This document shows positions 44,607 to 55,869 of a stretch of DNA of 64,000 bases, one piece after another. Both the position numbers and the translations under genes were made by a program. The DNA lies in assembly GCA_963932465.1 (NCBI GenBank), contig OZ010799.1, positions 281,153,083 through 281,217,082 of the forward strand. Reading direction: 5' to 3'. This DNA is from Maratus speciosus. Its lineage: Eukaryota; Arthropoda; Arachnida; Araneae; Salticidae. The notes under the pieces are model-generated. The model was not told the origin of the DNA and made no database searches. It worked only from the letters and a program-made list of their open reading frames with translations. Each line of letters starts with the position of its first letter. Within the stretch, counting starts at the first letter, position 1.

Positions 44607-45861
44607 AACAAGTTGGAAATTGCTCGTCAAACGTGGCAAATGAGGTGCGTTCGTACTATAACTAGTTTTATAATTATTTTTTGCACCCCATATTGTACTG
44701 AATGTATAATTTTTTGCACTTCATAAAGCGCATAGTCTTATACATCATTAAAATGCACTTCCAACATTTTTTTCCCATTCCCCGTAATGTAACGGAACAC
44801 TTTTGACTGTCCCTGTAATTAAACTATACATCCGATTTTCCTAAAATTTGAAATAGCTCAACAAAATTTTACAACAATTATACCTTTAAAATTTCAGACC
44901 ATTCGGAAGGCTGTAATATCATTAAAATGCGCTTGCAATAATTTTTTCCATTGGCCGTAATGTAAAGAAAAACTTTTGACTGTCCCTGTAATTAAACATA
45001 CATCCGATTTTCCTAAAATTTGAAAGGGCTCGACAAAATTTTGCAACAGTTATATCTTTAAAATTTCAGATCATTCGGAAGGCTCTAATATCATTAAAAT
45101 CCACTTGCAATAATTTTTCCCATTGGCCGTAATGTAAAGAAAAACTTTTGACTGTCCCTGTAATTAAACTATACATCCGATTTTTCTAAAATTTGAAAGG
45201 GCTCGTCAAAATTTTGCAACAGTTATATCTTTAAAATTTCAGATCATTCGGAAGGCTCTAATATCATTAAAATGCACTTGCAATAATTTTTCCCATTGGT
45301 CGTAATGTAAAGAAAAATTTTTGACTGTCCCTGTAATTAAACTATACATCCGATTTTCCTAAAATTTGAAAGGTCTCGACAAAATTTTGCAACAGTTATA
45401 TCTTCAAAATTTCAGATCATTCGGAAGGCTCTAATATCATTAAAATGCACTTGCAATAATTTTTCCCATTGGCCGTAATGTAAAGAAAAACATTTGACTG
45501 TCCCTGTAATTAAACTATACATCCGATTTTCCTAAAATTTGAAAGGGCTCGTCAAAATTTTGCAACAGTTATATCTTTAAAATTTCAGATCATTCGGAAG
45601 GCTCTAATATCATTAAAATCCACTTGCAATAATTTTTCCCATTGGCCGTAATGTAAAGAAAAAATTTGACTGTCCCTGTAATTAAACTATACATCCGATT
45701 TTCATAAAATTTGAAATGGCTCGACAAACTTTTGCAACAATCATATATTTGAAATTTCAGACCATTCGGTTGCGTAGTTTTTGCTCTGTTACATGCGGAC
45801 AGACGGACGGACTGAACGACGACTATAGGTGCTACGTATTTATATAATTACGAACGCACCT
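44607..45861 (+). mobile_element. TIR element (AGGTGCGTTC ends) with six 173-bp internal repeats, long copy
   Basis: AGGTGCGTTC at 44643 and GAACGCACCT at 45852-45861 are inverted. Between them ATTCGGAAGGCT recurs at 44901, 45073, 45246, 45419 and 45592 (period 172-173 bp), with a last partial unit at about 45764. Each unit reads ATTAAAATGCACTTGCAATA, GGCCGTAATGTAA, GACTGTCCCTGTAATTAAAC and ATCCGATTTTC. It is the inverse of 37686-38288 but has more units. Shared sequence continues left of the TIR to about 44607. Confidence 0.9.
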
Positions 45862-45954
45862 AAAAATGGTTCATCACAGAAAAAACAGCAAAATAACTTA
45901 TGGTAATGTGAATGAAAAACATAATAATATTAATATTTAAGATGCATATTGCAT

Positions 45955-46170
45955 ATTTTTTATAACCCTTTTTGGGTAATAGTAGTTTATTCGTAAAATG
46001 CTGAAATGGATGATTAACAGCTATATTCACAAACAAATTTATTTGAAAATAATTAAAAGCTTTTCTTCTCGTGCTTCATAAAAGTAAAATTTTCATTCCA
46101 AAATTCTGGCGAATTTGGCATTTAGGGATTAAAATTAATTAGTCCAAAAACGAACAACCCTCATTTAAGG
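45955..46170. mobile_element. Decayed relative of the 43303 MITE
   Basis: Begins TAACCCTTTTTGGG and ends AACCCTCATTTAAGGGATTAAAA. The internal AAAATTCTGGCGAATTTGGC recalls the 43.3-kb MITE. Ends are imperfect. Confidence 0.5.
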
Positions 46171-46549
46171 GATTAAAATTTAATTATAACGGATTATTTC
46201 TTAAGTATGTTTTTAGAATATATATATATATATATTTTTTTTTTTCATGAGGGACGATACATTGTAATATTTTTTCAAGGATCTATACGACATGAATATT
46301 TTTTTTTTATATTTTTCATTGGAGAAGAGTTAACGTCTCACACATATGATGTTGTTAACTGAAAGTTTCTTTTCTAAAATGATAATTGGGAAAAAAAAAA
46401 AACATTAGACGCATTATTTTTTTTCTTCAATTGAATCTTTTATCTTTTGGTTTTTCTGATAATTCTTTCTTTTAGTATATCCTTATACTATTCTTTCTTT
46501 TCGAACATTTTAACAGATTTGTATGCTTAACAAAATGCGTACACTCCTT

Positions 46550-47463
46550 ACAAGGAAGGTCCCCATACGGGCATATTCAGAAAAATCTGAAAAAGTTACA
46601 GAGTGTTCGTCTCATGTGGATATATATGTTTATAAAAAAAATTTTGGCGGAACCCCGATAGAACGTTCGTAAAATAATAATGAAATTTTCGTTTATTTGG
46701 CGATTTATCATCGGTTGGCGATGAAATGAAATTTAGAAAAATACTTTTTCATGTCGAATATTCTTTAAGATAAAAATATTTCATATTGAACTTGTTTAAA
46801 TAAATTTAACTTAAATAACTGTAGTTTTGCCAGTTTTAGTTTGATTTAGCTATAGTTTTGTCATATATGTATCTATAATGAAAGTTAAATATCAAATTTT
46901 ATGAATTAAAACAAAATTAAAATTGTTTCAATATCTCAAAATTAAGTCCAATTGAGGGCTGTCGGTTCAATTTTGTTGCTATGGAAATGACGAATTCCTT
47001 GTTTTGAAATGAATAACTGCTAAATGAATCTTGCCATTATTTTGGAATACGCTTAAATATATGAAAGTGTTTTTTGTAGATGAAATTGTTTTTAAAGTAA
47101 TAAAATTAAGTAACAAGTAACATAAATGTGTAATACGAAAAAATGTATTTATTAAACTCTCTCATTAATTATGTTTAAATTCATTAAATACTTTTTACAC
47201 GCATTCTAAAAATCAATTAACAAACAATTTTCAGATGCATTAAAATCGTTTGCTTTTGGCGAGGAAAAGTACTGCTCGCCAAATCGCGTGACGCTTTCGT
47301 CTTTTCGCGCCAAATAATCGAAAGTATTTTATTTTTTTACAAACTTTCTACTGTAATTCCGCCGCTAAATTTGACTGATCCTTTATTACATACATAAGTA
47401 GTTTAATTGGTATTTTTTTTTTCAAAATATTCTGAGTATGCCCAGTATGGAGACCTTCCTTGT
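46550..47463. mobile_element. 914-bp TIR element (ACAAGGAAGGTC ends)
   Basis: ACAAGGAAGGTCCCCATACG at the left is mirrored by CCAGTATGGAGACCTTCCTTGT at the right, giving a TIR of about 25-40 bp. GGCGATTTATC/GGTTGGCGATG and GCTCGCCAAATCG motifs lie at both sides inside. No transposase, and no clear target duplication. Confidence 0.8.
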
Positions 47464-47634
47464 TAGAATTTCCAAAATATCTGTCACTATTATCTGAGAT
47501 GCGAAAATTTCTATATTTTAATCACAGATTTCGTAGTTTTAATTATAGTATTTGTAATATTTCTCCGATAAAGTTAAGCGGAATATTACGCTAATAATAT
47601 GTGAAACAACTGTATGCACCTAGCATTTAATATA

Positions 47635-48224
47635 CAGGGTGTTACCGAAATTTATCGACATATGCAGAGGAGTGACATTAGTCTTCAAGAGGCTGAAAAA
47701 TTACGGATAGAGCATGACGTCGCTAAACACTTATTTAGTCACAAATAGAGGGCTTTTAATACAATCTGAACTTGGATTGACGATAATAATTTAATGAAAA
47801 ATAAAATCATTGCAATGAAAATGTCACGATATGCACCTTGTTTTGAGTGAAATGTGATAATATCACGAAATGTTTTAGAAAAACAGCATGCTTAAACAAT
47901 CGATGATACCGTATGAACAAATAATCGCAATCCAAAATGTGGAGCGTTGAGCGCATAATGCTGGCTCGTATAATGAAACTTCTACCAGTCTCTTTGATAT
48001 TATGACATTTATAACAAAGGTGAAAATGTCTGTTAAAAGTTTTATTATAATATACTTCATCGTTCTGAAATGTATTATCGTTAACCCAAACTGAGTTAGG
48101 TTATAACACCCATTATTTTTGATTAAATACGTTGTTTGCTACCCCATGTTATATAGTAATTGTTAATCGTCTTGATGCCTACTATAACTCATCTGAATTT
48201 GTTGGTCAAATTTCGTAACACCAT
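47635..48224. mobile_element. 590-bp TIR element (GGTGTTACCGAAATTT ends)
   Basis: CAGGGTGTTACCGAAATTT at the left is mirrored by AAATTTCGTAACACCATGG at the right. The CAGGGTGT start resembles the terminus at 6756, so it may be a distant relative. No coding frame. Confidence 0.72.
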
Positions 48225-48239
48225 GGAAAATTTTTAGAC

Positions 48240-48995
48240 TGATCACCAATTAGTCCAAAACGAAATTTTATGAAAAATAGCAATTATGTTTTCGAATAAG
48301 GAGTCTAAGAAAATAAATTGAAACTTGTGTGAATCATTAAGAAATAAAATATCTTCATAAACAGCATCAAAACTTTTAAATGCGCTAGGCGTTTCGAAAG
48401 ATCCGAGTCTTGATTGATAAGAGAAAAGATACAAGCTGAAGAAACAGCCAATTCCTATTGGCTGTTTCTTCAGCTTGTAGAAATCAACAGCCAATAGGAA
48501 AGCAGAATAGAACAGCCAATCACAAAACAGTATAATCAAAACAAAAGAATACAGAGTAGAAGGGGAATCAGAAAGCAAATTGGGAAAAAAAAAATACATG
48601 AAAATAAAATTAAAAATAAAATATAATAAAAGGAAAACACACTCAGATGTTAAAATATGGGAACAAATGAAATTAAAAAATAAATAAGTAATTAAAATAT
48701 AAAAAAGACTATTATTAATTAATACAAAAATAAATATGTTAGTACTGAAAAGATTTTTCCCAGATGCAGACAGCATTGTGGAATCCGATTCATCATTAAC
48801 AATAACTTTACAATTAAGGTAAATAGCTAAATTTTCAAGAAAATCTAATTCAGAGATACTATTGGCATTGAATATAATTTTAGCATTTTGAAATTAAACC
48901 TATGACTGGAATTCCTAGAGTGCTTGGCAATAGAAGATTTAGAAATTTCTTGATTAATTACATAGCGAGATTTTTTAAGCGGATTTCGAGTGAGA
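48240..48995 (-). pseudogene. Penelope-like element C-terminus (GIY-YIG tail) and 3' region
   Basis: Minus-strand reading from 48995 gives RYVINQEISKSSIAKHSRNS, HRFNFK, SELDFLENLAIYLNCKVIVN and DESDSTMLSASGKN, with one frame change. This is the tail after the GIY-YIG endonuclease of a PLE, and the same EISKSSIA motif occurs in the copy at 61.7 kb. The rest (to 48240) is a T-rich 3' region, followed by an inverted copy of its own end at 49060-49190. The 177-codon minus frame here is largely this T-rich region and not a real membrane protein. Confidence 0.72.
48431..48478. repeat. Perfect hairpin, 22-bp arms and 4-nt loop
   Basis: ACAAGCTGAAGAAACAGCCA is followed within a few bases by its exact inverse complement. 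GCCAATAGGAA phrases repeat just to the right (48490-48500, 48514). It lies in the PLE 3' region. Confidence 0.95.
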
Positions 48996-49025
48996 AAAGA
49001 AATCTCGAAATCCACTTAAAAGAAC
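48970..49025. repeat. Imperfect hairpin at the junction of two inverted PLE pieces
   Basis: TTAAGCGGATTTCGAG is mirrored by CTCGAAATCCACTTAA with a loop of about 13 nt. It lies where the minus-strand PLE tail meets the plus-strand copy of the PLE end. Confidence 0.75.
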
Positions 49026-49073
49026 ACTCATTTCAGTCTCGATGCTGCTTTCATAGTAGAAGCACATCTTCTT

Positions 49074-49119
49074 TGCGCCTGACGAAGAAAGACTCAGATC
49101 TTTCGAAAGGCCTAACACA
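49074..49119 (+). ncRNA. Candidate hammerhead ribozyme beside a PLE end
   Basis: CTGACGA (49079-49085) and GAAA (49105-49108) are the two conserved core strands. They are joined by a 6-bp stem II (GAAAGA/TCTTTC) with a 6-nt loop. AGGCCT follows as a very short helix III, ending UA at the cleavage position. Helix I strands are TGCGC (49074-49078) and ACACA (49115-49119), with two C-A mismatches. The inverted sister end at 48381-48395 reads GCGCA there, which pairs perfectly, so the mismatches look like CpG decay. One extra A lies between CTGACGA and stem II, which is a departure from the canonical core. PLEs are known to carry hammerhead motifs. Confidence 0.5.
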
Positions 49120-49194
49120 TTTAAAAGTTTTTGATGGTGTTTTAAAAAGATCTTTTAATTCTTAAGGAGTCTAAATTATTGAAAACGGTATTAT

Positions 49195-50850
49195 TATTAT
49201 TTATTTTATAATCGACTTCAAAAGAAGGAGGGCATCCCCAATTCGGTGTGTGTGTATTTTATTTTATATATGAACACAGGTTACTCCGAAAGTAAACTAC
49301 GCGACCGATTCATGTGATATATTTTTAATTGAAAGAGGATACTATCGATCTGGTTCTGCTTAAATTTCATCTAATTTTGTTTAGCGCAGTTTGGGAATTA
49401 AAAAAAATTAAACTAATATAAAACTGTCTGCATTATCTGTTTGGTGACAAATTTGCAACCTGGGCATTTTCCTCACTTAATATGGTTTTGTTTCATTGAT
49501 CCTTGATTAATACATGGTTGCCCAACAATTCCTGAGAAGTTTTTTTTTTATATAACACGAAATCAAGTAATTAGCGTACAAAAGTTCGGATGAAAAAACT
49601 GTCAATTTAATAAATAGTTTCTAAATGTCTTTAAAAATGAAGTTTTGTTTATGTTTAAAAAGCACAGGAATTATTAGGAATTCAATTTAATAATCTTCGT
49701 CATAAGAGTCTTTGGGTATACGATTTTGAGCAAGCATTTTCTTTACATAAGTTGAGTTTTGAAATCAGTAAATTTAAAACAACAATAAATAATAAAGCAT
49801 TTAAATTATTAAAAACGGTGTTCTTCCTTTTTAGAAGATTGCTAGCGGTTAATATACCAAAAATCATTAAAGATTCATTATATCTAGCAACATGTTTTAT
49901 TCTGATTTTTTTTGTGTTTATAGTTTGATTATGCATCTACAAAAATGTGTTTTATTTATTGATTTTTTGGTTGAAGTTTAATTTTGTTATGGAATATTTG
50001 CAGGAAACAAATGTTGAAATAATTATGTAGTTTCAAGAGCAAGCGTGTTAATCCTGTGCAATCGGATTAATTAAAAAAATGATGCTAGAAAATTATTTTT
50101 AAAATCATAAAATTGAGTAATTTGAAATACAGTTTTCATACAAATTGCACAGGAAAGTATTTTTTTCTTCTATTTCATGGTATAAAAATGGAAATTGTAT
50201 GACGTTTAGAAGTGTATAATTTTGTGATATTTAAGAAGTTGATTTTCTGGTTTTGTGAAACTCCGGATAAGACTTCAGCGTTACATATCGACATATTTTT
50301 GCTTTATAGATTCTTTAATACACATTATTTTTTATTGAATTTTCCGGATGCTGCAAAAATGATTCTTTTTTTAAATTATTATTATTGATTGAGTAATAGT
50401 TTTAACAGGTGACACTTTTTTAACTATGAAAGTATACAAACGTCTGCTTAAGGACAATTTTATATGGTTATTTAGAGTGGTTTTGTTTAAAAATGGATTA
50501 ACATTGACGTTGTCTTGATAAAAAATGGATGTACATAATTTATTAATGGTAAGTGCATTTATCGATGAAATCGTGATGTCATGTTCACAATCAGATGTAT
50601 ATAAATACATACTTGTTACGCACACGCACACACATACATGTATATATGATAAAATTTTTAGAATTAATGTAACTATTTAATTCCAAGAAAACTGACAAAA
50701 TATAAATCAATAACAAAATGCATAACACTGTAACTAAACAGTGAAAATTTCAAGTTCAAATGTTGGATTCAAAAGTGTAAAAAAAAAAAAAAATCAAAAA
50801 TTGTTCACTAAAAAATTATTTATATGTACACTAAAAAATTACAAATATAT
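49195..50850. other. No gene seen
   Basis: AT-rich sequence with no supported coding region. 50125-50215 is a weak copy of the repeat at 3.1 kb, and a GT/CA-rich patch occurs near 50610-50650. Confidence 0.5.
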
Positions 50851-50854
50851 ATGT

Positions 50855-50925
50855 GTGTGTGTGTCCGTGCGCGTGTATTTGTATATATACCTACATGCAT
50901 GCATGTATATTTTTACAGTTCTAAA
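50855..50925. repeat. Degenerate (TG)n/(TA)n microsatellite
   Basis: TGTGTGTGTGTG, then CGTGCGCGTG and TATATATA/CATGCATGCATG phrases. Confidence 0.85.
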
Positions 50926-51543
50926 GAAACAGAAAAGTGCTTATAACGTCATTATTTTTTTTTCCAATTTGAATTCCTACTGAAAAATTAAAAACACGTG
51001 ACTCAGGAAACTATCCTAATAACATTGTAGTGTTTGCGCAAAAAATGAACACTGGATAACACTGAATTTATTGGAACACTGGATTTATTGTTATAAAAAT
51101 ATATGATTATTTATTTGTTATAAAAACTTAAATTTAACATATTTAGAAAAAACAATCGTACTTTTATGCTTAACTGGATTAAATGGAACACTGATTTTTT
51201 TTTAAATTTAAATTTAAAATATTTTGAAAAAAAAATCGTAGATACTTTTATGCTTTCTTGCACTAATTAAAAATGCATTAAACAATTATAATTTTGCACG
51301 AAAACTAAACATCGACGCGGCGTTTCAACTGATCAAGACCTGTTCATTTCTTACCATTGCATGTCTGCCAACAGTCTGTTTTTTTTTTTCTTTTTTTTTT
51401 TTAACAATTTGGAAAAATGGTTATTGTTCTCGTCAGGGTAGGAGATCAAATGCATATCTGAAAGTTTTCATTGGTTTAATCCGCATTATATTCGTTTTCG
51501 GATTGGTCTATACAGTAATCTGTATTTCCCTTTACTTTCAACA

Positions 51544-51720
51544 GAGATGGATACCTTTTGTTGCCACTATGTAAAAAAGTAATAAAAACTACAAAAAAAA
51601 TTAATAACTCAGAAACAAACTGAGATACAGCTTTCAAACAAATTGCATTTAAAAGTACATTTTTTTTAAATCTCTATACGACGGTGTAAAAAGTAATATT
51701 GTGGGATGTTTAGAAGTTTA
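51544..51720. repeat. Dispersed repeat, copy 2 of the 3.1-kb family
   Basis: Contains CAAACAAATTGCATTTAAAA, then a T run and a GGTGTAAAAA phrase, parallel to 3089-3262. Best preserved over about 130 bp. Confidence 0.7.
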
Positions 51721-51998
51721 AGAATGAAATATCATTTTAAATGGGCCGTCAGATTTCTTGGAAATCTGAAGACAGAAAAGCCTTTTCCCGAACAGTCAAT
51801 GAAATGCTTGGATAATACATAAGTTTCAGGTGGATAATGCGTACGAGTCGCAGGCGATTTTTGTCGCTTGGAATTTTTACGTGTAATAACACTATTAATG
51901 TTTAATTCATGGCGTATGTAATGTATGAGGAACTCCGTGCGATTTTTTATGTCTTAAATTTTAGTCTTTGAAAAAATCATTTTCCAAATGGTCTTTGT

Positions 51999-52000
<2 letters not shown>

Positions 52001-52052
<52 letters not shown>

Positions 52053-52131
52053 AAAAAAAAAAACTACCAACTTGTAAAAAAAAATATATATATATTTATA
52101 TATATACATACATATATATATATATATATCT
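52001..52131. repeat. Poly(T) (48 nt), short poly(A) and (TA)n
   Basis: A 48-nt T run, then a short A run and TA repeats. Assembly may be unreliable at such a tract. Confidence 0.95.
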
Positions 52132-52232
52132 ATATGTAGTTTAATACATTTTTCTTTCTATAGCAGTCATTTGATTTTGATTTAATTTTATTTATTAAAT
52201 AAAGTTTTCGTTTCAGCTTTGATTATTTTGCT

Positions 52233-52434
52233 TTAACCATTAAATGCCTAGTGATGCACTTATTGCCTGCTCTTAGCAACCATTTTATTTATGTAGCAAT
52301 ATTAATCATGTAAAAAGCGTACACAAATCTGCTATTAAATAAAGTTAAAATTCCATCTTAAAATTTCTGGTGTCTTATCTTTAATATAAGAATAAAAACC
52401 CAATTCTAAAAGAATTCTTGCATTTAAGTGTTAA
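52233..52434. mobile_element. 202-bp piggyBac-like MITE
   Basis: TTAACCATTAAATGC at the left and GCATTTAAGTGTTAA at the right are near-inverse, with TTAA at both ends. Third TTAA-bounded MITE of the window. The interior has no coding. Confidence 0.72.
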
Positions 52435-53509
52435 GTTTTACAAAGTAAAAAATTATAAGAAAAATAAGGTATTTAGATTCATAGTTATTATCATATTTAC
52501 TAATATGCAATATTTTACCTTTTACTTGTATTGCAGACGTGCTACGTAATAAAAGGTTGACGCATTATACGAAAAATGTATATCTGATTATTTTCATTAT
52601 TTTTACTGTGTAATAAACCTTTCTGAGAATCCTATATGGTTTTTTCGAAACAAAACAAAAAATCATGCATTTAAGAGTTAAAAAAAAAAGAAGGAGAATA
52701 GCAGTGATACCACTATATAAGATGCTTTCATTTATTAAATTCCACCCATTCTCGAATTAAAGTAGCTACACAATGCAAATGAAACAGAAATAGAAAAATT
52801 ACAAACAATGCCAAGGAAACAGTCATTTACAATTTTCCATTTGCGCAGCATTGAAAGATACTTTCCAGTTTTTTCCTTAATTTCCCTTTAGTTTCTTTAA
52901 AGTTTTAAAAAATTGATCTTTTTGCCTATGCCTTAAAAGAATGAAGGAATAGTTTAATCATTTTCTGTTTATCTAAGTTAAATAAACTTTGTTACACAAA
53001 AGAAAATAAGAAGTTATATTTAAATACAATTGAATACGATCTTTTCCAAAGTTTAAGTACATTTCTATTTCAACTGAAGTAGTTTATTCAGATTATTCAC
53101 TTTAATTTCAGAGACTACAAAATTTAATTACTTTTCCCAGCATTTACATACATGCATTTGAAAGTTATTGCAAAAATTATTCATTAAAGTATTATTAAAT
53201 TTTAGTATACATAAATCTCTCCATATTCTCCTGTTTTAATTTTGCAAACTAATCTAACTTAAGCAGAAAGCTGCGCATTTTGTATAATTAAAGATATTTT
53301 TCACAATATCTTAATTTGTATGAAAATTAATCATTTGAAACAATAAAGAATGAATTAGACAAAGAATAATTGGTCGAATAATTGAGCATATTTTTTTCAG
53401 TGTTCGTATATTTTAACTAACAAAGTATACATTTAAAAAACAAATATTTATTATTATTTGAATGTAGAACAAAATACACCATAATTAGCTCACCTTAATT
53501 TATATACAT

Positions 53510-53557
<48 letters not shown>

Positions 53558-55100
53558 CAATATCATATTAATTTCTAATAGTATACCATCTTTATGGTGA
53601 ATAATATGCATAATAAGTTTATTTGATATAACTAATGATATTACAGTTTGTATTAAAAATGAGTTATTAGTATTTTATTATTCCTCTATACTTTTTAATA
53701 ATGTTTAATTTTGAACTTAGTATTAAATGATTAATTAACGGTTTTATGTGAATGTTAATCCCATATTCATATTCTTTAGTTTTTATGGTTAATACCACAC
53801 AATTTATTTGTTTTCATTAGCCAATTGGGAAATGAAGATTCTGACATAATAATATCAACATCCATTTATTTTTATTTTTTATTTTTTTATTTTTTTTATT
53901 CCTGTTCATTTTATTAATTATTTTTTTTACATTTAAAAGTATTTCTTATGGTTAATATTTTTATTATATACAATTTTGTATATATAAATTATTTAGTTTT
54001 ATAGCATATTGCTATATTATATTATTATTGTTTTGAAATTATTTAAATTTTCCGTATAGATTAATTGGGTATGGTAGTAGAATATATTGTACTCATTCTA
54101 TTAACATTTGTATTAATTTGATATTTATATGAATAATGAAATATAATATGATATTTTTATATTAGGATTTGTTGGGATATAGCAGTTGGTATATTATGAA
54201 TGAATTAACTTATAATAGAGTAATCTTTGTGACATATTGTTCATATCAGTTTCAAGTTAATATCACAGATGGCAGCAATAAAATTTAAATTGGATTCTGT
54301 CTGATGCTTCGAATAGATTAATAATATCAATTTTTAACGCATGGTGGAGCTTAATGTTCGCTATTTACGATTTTGTAAACTTATAGTTTTGGTATTTTTT
54401 ACTTTTAGTTAAAAAATTTTAAAAAAAAATTAAAAGTGTTAAGAGGTTATTTATTTATTATGTAATTATTTTTTATTTACATTATTTTAATTGCATTTAT
54501 CACGGTATTTCAAAATAGATTAACTGTATACATTAGGTTTTAAAATCTGTGTAAACTTCACTGTAAAAATAACCTTAAACTTATCCTGATTTTGGATACC
54601 ATGGGATGATGTGGATTTGGATAAAATAACTGAGATTTTATTTGTTATTTTGCGTAATATTACTATTTTTCCTTGCTATATATTAATTATTTAAAAGGTT
54701 GTATTGCTTTTTCCATTTCATAGCATTTAATTTTATTCTGTTTTCAGTTTGAAACCATTCTTTTGGTTATATTGGTCGTTAGAGTACTGGAGAATTTTTT
54801 TTCAGCTTTTAGCTTTTTTCTCACAGAAAACGACCGATTTACTTATATAATTGAATTCTGTACCCTTGATAACGTAATTGAATATGTAAGCTTTTCAATT
54901 ATTTTTATCGAAATCCATATTCTTCTTTTTTTCTTTATTATTAATTCTCGTTATATAGTACAATGGACTTTATTTTATACGTAGTAACTTGTTTATTATG
55001 TTTTTGGTATCTATTCAGAGTGTTTGGGGACACTGTATTGTTGTAAATTCATTCATACTATCACAATTATTGATGGTGGTCAGTAATGTTTAATTAATGC
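52435..55100. other. Very AT-rich, no gene seen
   Basis: Only AT-rich sequence with a (TA)n tract at 53519-53555. Open frames here, such as the hydrophobic one at 54763-54984, have the composition expected by chance. A (TA)n run also lies at about 55103-55125. Confidence 0.6.
53519..53555. repeat. (TA)n microsatellite
   Basis: About 18 TA dinucleotides. Confidence 0.97.
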
Positions 55101-55139
55101 TTATATATATATATATATATATATAATGCTTTTAAAAGT

Positions 55140-55860
55140 TGTAAAAACAAACAACCCAGTGCATCAGGCGCAACGCAGCTTCTTATATGCACTAAGTAAA
55201 TATAGCTCTATCAAAAGTAAATGATTTATGAAAATTATGAAAAAGAGGGTGCAAAACAACAATAAAAATCATTGAAACTTTATAACTAAAAAATAATAAA
55301 CAAACCACTCCTTGCTCTTCGGAAAGTGGGAGGAGTGAAAAAAACAGGTACCAAAAACAGAAATTGGATCCTCACAGGTTTCGCAAGATATGGCCAACCC
55401 ACATACTCCAAAAGTGTAAAAATCAGCATATAGACTTAAACTTTCAAAAACACAACAGAACAAAACTACTTTAAAAATATTAACGAATCAAAACTGCTTT
55501 AAAAACATAAACAACCAACCAATCCAAAATAAAAAGAACCAATTTAACTTATAAAACGTAAATAAAAATTAATAAAAATTCTAATATAACTAAATCATTA
55601 AGCAATTAAAAGCATTGAACATGTGAGAAGGCCATACCCCCACCTTGACCTGAAAAAAACTTGCTACCTTTAAAATATCCACTACGCTCCACTTCTCTCC
55701 AACAGAAGGAGTTGCAAGCAAGGCCATAATCCAAGTTAGACCAGCGTCATTCAGACTTGTCTTTCCGATATCTTCATAATCATAAATTTCTTTCCATATC
55801 ACCTCAGTTTCTACTTGAAGTTCATCAACATGCAGACGTTCTTAAGAAGACTTTAATCCA
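55140..55860. other. Unrecognised, weakly coding-like on the minus strand
   Basis: The minus strand has a 70-codon open frame (55590-55802) with mixed composition (KTSLNDAGLTWIMALLATPS) and another at 55269-55463. I do not recognise either. Base composition is less AT-rich than the neighbours. It precedes a PLE relic on the same strand, so it may be the far end of that element. Confidence 0.3.
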
Positions 55861-55869
55861 CACCTTTCA

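Noticed and set aside
48243..48776. 177-codon hydrophobic minus-strand frame resembling a multi-pass membrane protein
   Set aside because: The sequence is the T-rich 3' region of a PLE relic read on the T-rich strand, which gives Phe/Leu/Ile-rich peptides by composition. A similar spurious frame occurs in the PLE at 61.3-61.6 kb.
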